DNA of 9,302 bases from Anaerolineae bacterium (lineage in GTDB: Bacteria > Chloroflexota > Anaerolineae > Aggregatilineales > Phototrophicaceae): the NCBI GenBank assembly GCA_020848855.1, contig JADLHH010000418.1:1-9302 (forward strand), read 5' to 3'. Below the pieces are notes generated by a model. The model saw only the letters and a list, made by a program, of their open reading frames with translations, was not told the DNA's origin and made no database searches. This document shows positions 6,347 to 9,302 of this stretch, one piece after another. A program made the position numbers and the translations under genes. Position 1 is the stretch's first letter; each line of letters opens with the position of its first letter.

Positions 6347-7315
6347 ATGAAGTTCAGAGCCTTACTGGTGACGGCGCTGCTGCTGGCGGCGTTCGTGTCT
6401 GCGCCGGTGCTCGCTCAGGATACGGCGGGCGCCTGCGACCTGGTCTACCTGTTCAATGCCTGGGCGCGTCCCAGCATCCCCGGCGCGCCAACCAGCGCGG
6501 CTTACGGTTTGCTCGTCAATCTGAGCGACCAACCGGATACGCTGATGAGCGCCAGCACCGACGCCGCCGAAGCCGTCGAGCTGCACGAGATGCTCATGGG
6601 CGAGAACGACACCATGATGATGCGTCCGGTCGAAGGCGGCTTCATGGTCGCGCCGGATAGCTATACCGAACTCAAGCCGGGTGGCTATCACATCATGCTC
6701 ATCAACCTGACCGCGCCGCTCGAAGCCGGCAGCAGCCTCGAACTCACCCTGAATTTCGAGCGCGCCGGGTCGGTGACGCTCTCGGTTCCGGTCGAAGACC
6801 GCACGGCAATGGACGGCGACATGGCGATGTCGGGCGATATGGCGATGGCGACGCCCGAAATGAACATGTCCGGCATGTCGAATTCCGGCGCGATGTCGCC
6901 CGAATGGGATGCCGCCTGCGTCGGGATGCACGTTGTCGGCGCGTGGGCGCGACCGAGCATCCCCGGCGCGCCGACCAGCGCGGCGTACGGCTTGCTCGTC
7001 AACCTGACCGATGCCGACGAGACGCTGGTCAGCGCTCATACCGATGTCGCCGAGGCAACCGAGCTGCACGAGATGATCATGGGCGAAAATGACGTGATGA
7101 TGATGCGCCCCGTTGAGAGCGGGATTCCCGTTCCGGCGGGCGGCGCAGCGGTGCTTCAGCCGGGCGGGCTGCACGTCATGCTGATCGGCTTGACCGCCGA
7201 CATCCCGACCGAGTCGACGCTCGACCTGACGCTGACCTTCGCCAACGCCGGCGAGATGCACCTGACCGTGCCCGTTCACCCGCCCCCCGAAAGCGGTAGA
7301 ATGGGCGGGATGTAG
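6347..7315 (+). CDS. Exported double PCu(A)C-domain copper chaperone with Met-rich linker
   Basis: The product is 322 residues from ATG 6347, which has AAAGGA (6335-6340) at 6-nt spacing; ATG 6344 just before it is also possible. A Sec signal peptide ends near VLAQ (21-24). Two PCu(A)C (DUF461) domains follow, about 30-150 and 191-311. Each carries the family's copper motif: H80 with methionines at 82, 84 and 90-92, then H115-x-M117; and H241 with methionines at 243, 245 and 251-253, then H276-x-M278. Equivalent residues are exactly 161 apart from C30/C191 through W39/W200 to H115/H276. A linker (about 151-190) has nine methionines between 155 and 183, with MDGDMAM-like repeats, resembling Met-rich copper(I) sites of other periplasmic proteins. 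PCu(A)C proteins carry Cu(I) and act with SCO to load CuA; usual family members have one domain of about 150 residues. This is the last gene of the operon. Confidence 0.93.
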   Translation: MKFRALLVTALLLAAFVSAPVLAQDTAGACDLVYLFNAWARPSIPGAPTSAAYGLLVNLSDQPDTLMSASTDAAEAVELHEMLMGENDTMMMRPVEGGFMVAPDSYTELKPGGYHIMLINLTAPLEAGSSLELTLNFERAGSVTLSVPVEDRTAMDGDMAMSGDMAMATPEMNMSGMSNSGAMSPEWDAACVGMHVVGAWARPSIPGAPTSAAYGLLVNLTDADETLVSAHTDVAEATELHEMIMGENDVMMMRPVESGIPVPAGGAAVLQPGGLHVMLIGLTADIPTESTLDLTLTFANAGEMHLTVPVHPPPESGRMGGM

Positions 7316-7343
7316 CCGCCATCTATCCAAATGGGCAGGTTCC

Positions 7344-7369
7344 GTAGGGGCAGACCCGTGTGTCTACCC
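7344..7369. repeat. Degenerate palindrome, GTAGGGGCAGACCC type
   Basis: GTAGGGGCAGAC (7344-7355) faces GTCTACCC (7362-7369) across a short loop, giving an 8-bp imperfect inverted repeat with one C/A mismatch. Its left end, GTAGGGGCA, is identical to that of the next palindrome, so the two appear to be related tandem members of the same intergenic family. It lies in the gap between two convergent transcription units. Confidence 0.5.
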
Positions 7370-7377
7370 TCGTACCT

Positions 7378-7421
7378 GTAGGGGCACGTGCAACCTTCGG
7401 TTACCTATGTCGTGCCCCTAC
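7378..7421. repeat. GTAGGGGCACG palindrome, possibly also a terminator
   Basis: GTAGGGGCACG (7378-7388) and CGTGCCCCTAC (7411-7421) are perfect 11-bp inverted arms around a 22-base centre, which itself holds a small AACC-TTC-GGTT hairpin (7392-7402). The core matches the palindrome at 2287-2309. Placed between the stop of the PCu(A)C gene (+) and the stop of the M20 peptidase gene (-), it could end transcription from both sides as a stem-loop, though no strong U tract follows on either strand. Confidence 0.65.
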
Positions 7422-7443
7422 GTGAATACAATCCACACTACAA

Positions 7444-8585
<1,142 letters not shown>

Positions 8586-8589
<4 letters not shown>

Positions 8590-9302
8590 GATGGGCGGTC
8601 GAACTCCGCCATCGTCGTGTCGAGCGCCTGCTGCAAATCGGCGATCAGGTCGTCGGTGTCTTCGATGCCGACCGAATAGCGCATCAGCGTTTCGGGGATG
8701 CCCATCGCGGCGCGTTCCTCGCGCGTGCATTCGACGTGGCTGGTGGTGGCGGGCGGTCCGACGACCGTTTCGACCGCGCCCAGGTTGGCAGCGCGGTGCG
8801 CCAGCTTCAGCCGGGGCAAAAACGCGCGCACCGTGTCGAAGTCGCCCTGAATCGTGAAGCTGAGCACGCCGCCGAAGCCGCGCATCTGCCGCCGGGCGAT
8901 AGCGTGTCCCGCGTGCGACTCCAAGCCGGGGTAGAACACGCCCTGCACGAACGGGTGCGCCTGTAGATACTGGGCGATGCGCAGCGCGCTGGCGTTCTGC
9001 TGCCGGACGCGCAGATGCAGCGTTTTCATGCCGCGCAGCAGCAGGTACGCCGCCATCGGGTCGAGCGTCGCACCGGTGATCTCTCGGTAGTGGAAAACGC
9101 GCCCAACCAGCTCCTTTGACCCACACACGATGCCGCCGAGCGCGTCGGCGTGCCCGCCCAGGAACTTGGTCGCGCTGTGCAGCACCAGATCAGCGCCGAG
9201 GCTGAGCGGGTTGCAGTTGATCGGCGTGGCGAAGGTGTTATCGACCACGACGACCGCGCCCGCTTCATGCCCCGCCTTCGCCAGCCGCGCCAGATCGAGG
9301 AC
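8586..9302 (-). CDS. Trans-sulfuration PLP enzyme, cystathionine gamma-synthase/methionine gamma-lyase type (N-terminus outside window)
   Basis: The frame is open to the window edge and 238 C-terminal residues are present, roughly 60% of a usual protein of about 390. The visible part opens with a helix ending in VVVVDNTFATP, which holds the aspartate that contacts the PLP ring nitrogen. The Schiff-base lysine follows in LHSATKFLGGHAD. Further typical motifs are TGATLDPMAAYLLLRG, NLGAVETVVGPPATTSH and the carboxylate-binding arginine in LMRYSVGIEDTDDL. Enzymes of this family catalyse cystathionine synthesis or gamma/beta-elimination from cystathionine, methionine or homocysteine, and motifs alone do not settle which. 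A GTG at 9248 could be mistaken for a start, but conserved family sequence continues upstream of it. The stop overlaps the start of the M20 peptidase gene by 4 nt, so the two are one operon. Confidence 0.93.

Noticed and set aside
6362..7330. 322-codon open frame on the - strand opposite the double PCu(A)C gene
   Set aside because: Its apparent internal repeats are only the complement of the duplicated PCu(A)C domains; no signal, motif or ribosome site supports it.
8590..9126. Upstream extension of the M20 peptidase frame to 560 codons
   Set aside because: The extra part overlaps the trans-sulfuration enzyme in another frame and translates to Arg/Ala-rich sequence without family similarity; ATG 8589 gives the normal M20 N-terminus.

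Overview
The window is a GC-rich bacterial stretch built around c-type cytochromes and periplasmic copper handling, followed by two unrelated amino-acid metabolism genes. The protein styles suggest a member of the Chloroflexota, probably Anaerolineae-like: a cytochrome lipoprotein fused to a beta domain and a CcmI-like tail, a YtkA-cupredoxin fusion, and dispersed GTAGGGGCAC palindromes in the intergenic gaps. This placement is inferred from general resemblance; there is no rRNA or other marker gene in the window.

Layout. Positions 1-2265 (+) hold the end of a small CcmI-like helical protein and then a large diheme cytochrome c lipoprotein, probably co-transcribed. A strong bidirectional hairpin terminator (2333-2364) separates it from a convergent gene at 2388-4592 (-), an exported decaheme cytochrome c made of two pentaheme halves. 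A 330-bp divergent control region (4593-4922) precedes a tight three-gene operon on the + strand (4923-7315): a membrane-anchored YtkA/FixH-like plus cupredoxin protein, an SCO1/SenC lipoprotein, and an exported protein with two tandem PCu(A)C copper-chaperone domains. A gap with palindromic repeats (7344-7421) closes this operon. Beyond it, on the - strand, an M20 glutamate carboxypeptidase-like gene (7444-8589) is coupled by an ATGA overlap to an upstream trans-sulfuration PLP enzyme (8586 to beyond the window end).

How the genes may work together. SCO and PCu(A)C proteins are the established pair that load copper into the CuA site of cytochrome c oxidase. The cupredoxin protein next to them is a plausible further copper carrier or electron carrier. 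The diheme and decaheme cytochromes on either side suggest that the locus equips a periplasmic or extracellular electron-transfer chain ending in a copper enzyme, but no oxidase subunit lies in the window. The most unusual points are the duplicated decaheme cytochrome with EF-hand-like loops in each half, the double PCu(A)C protein with a methionine-rich linker, the cupredoxin domain without an axial methionine, and the lipoprotein that also has a C-terminal membrane span and a CcmI-like tail.
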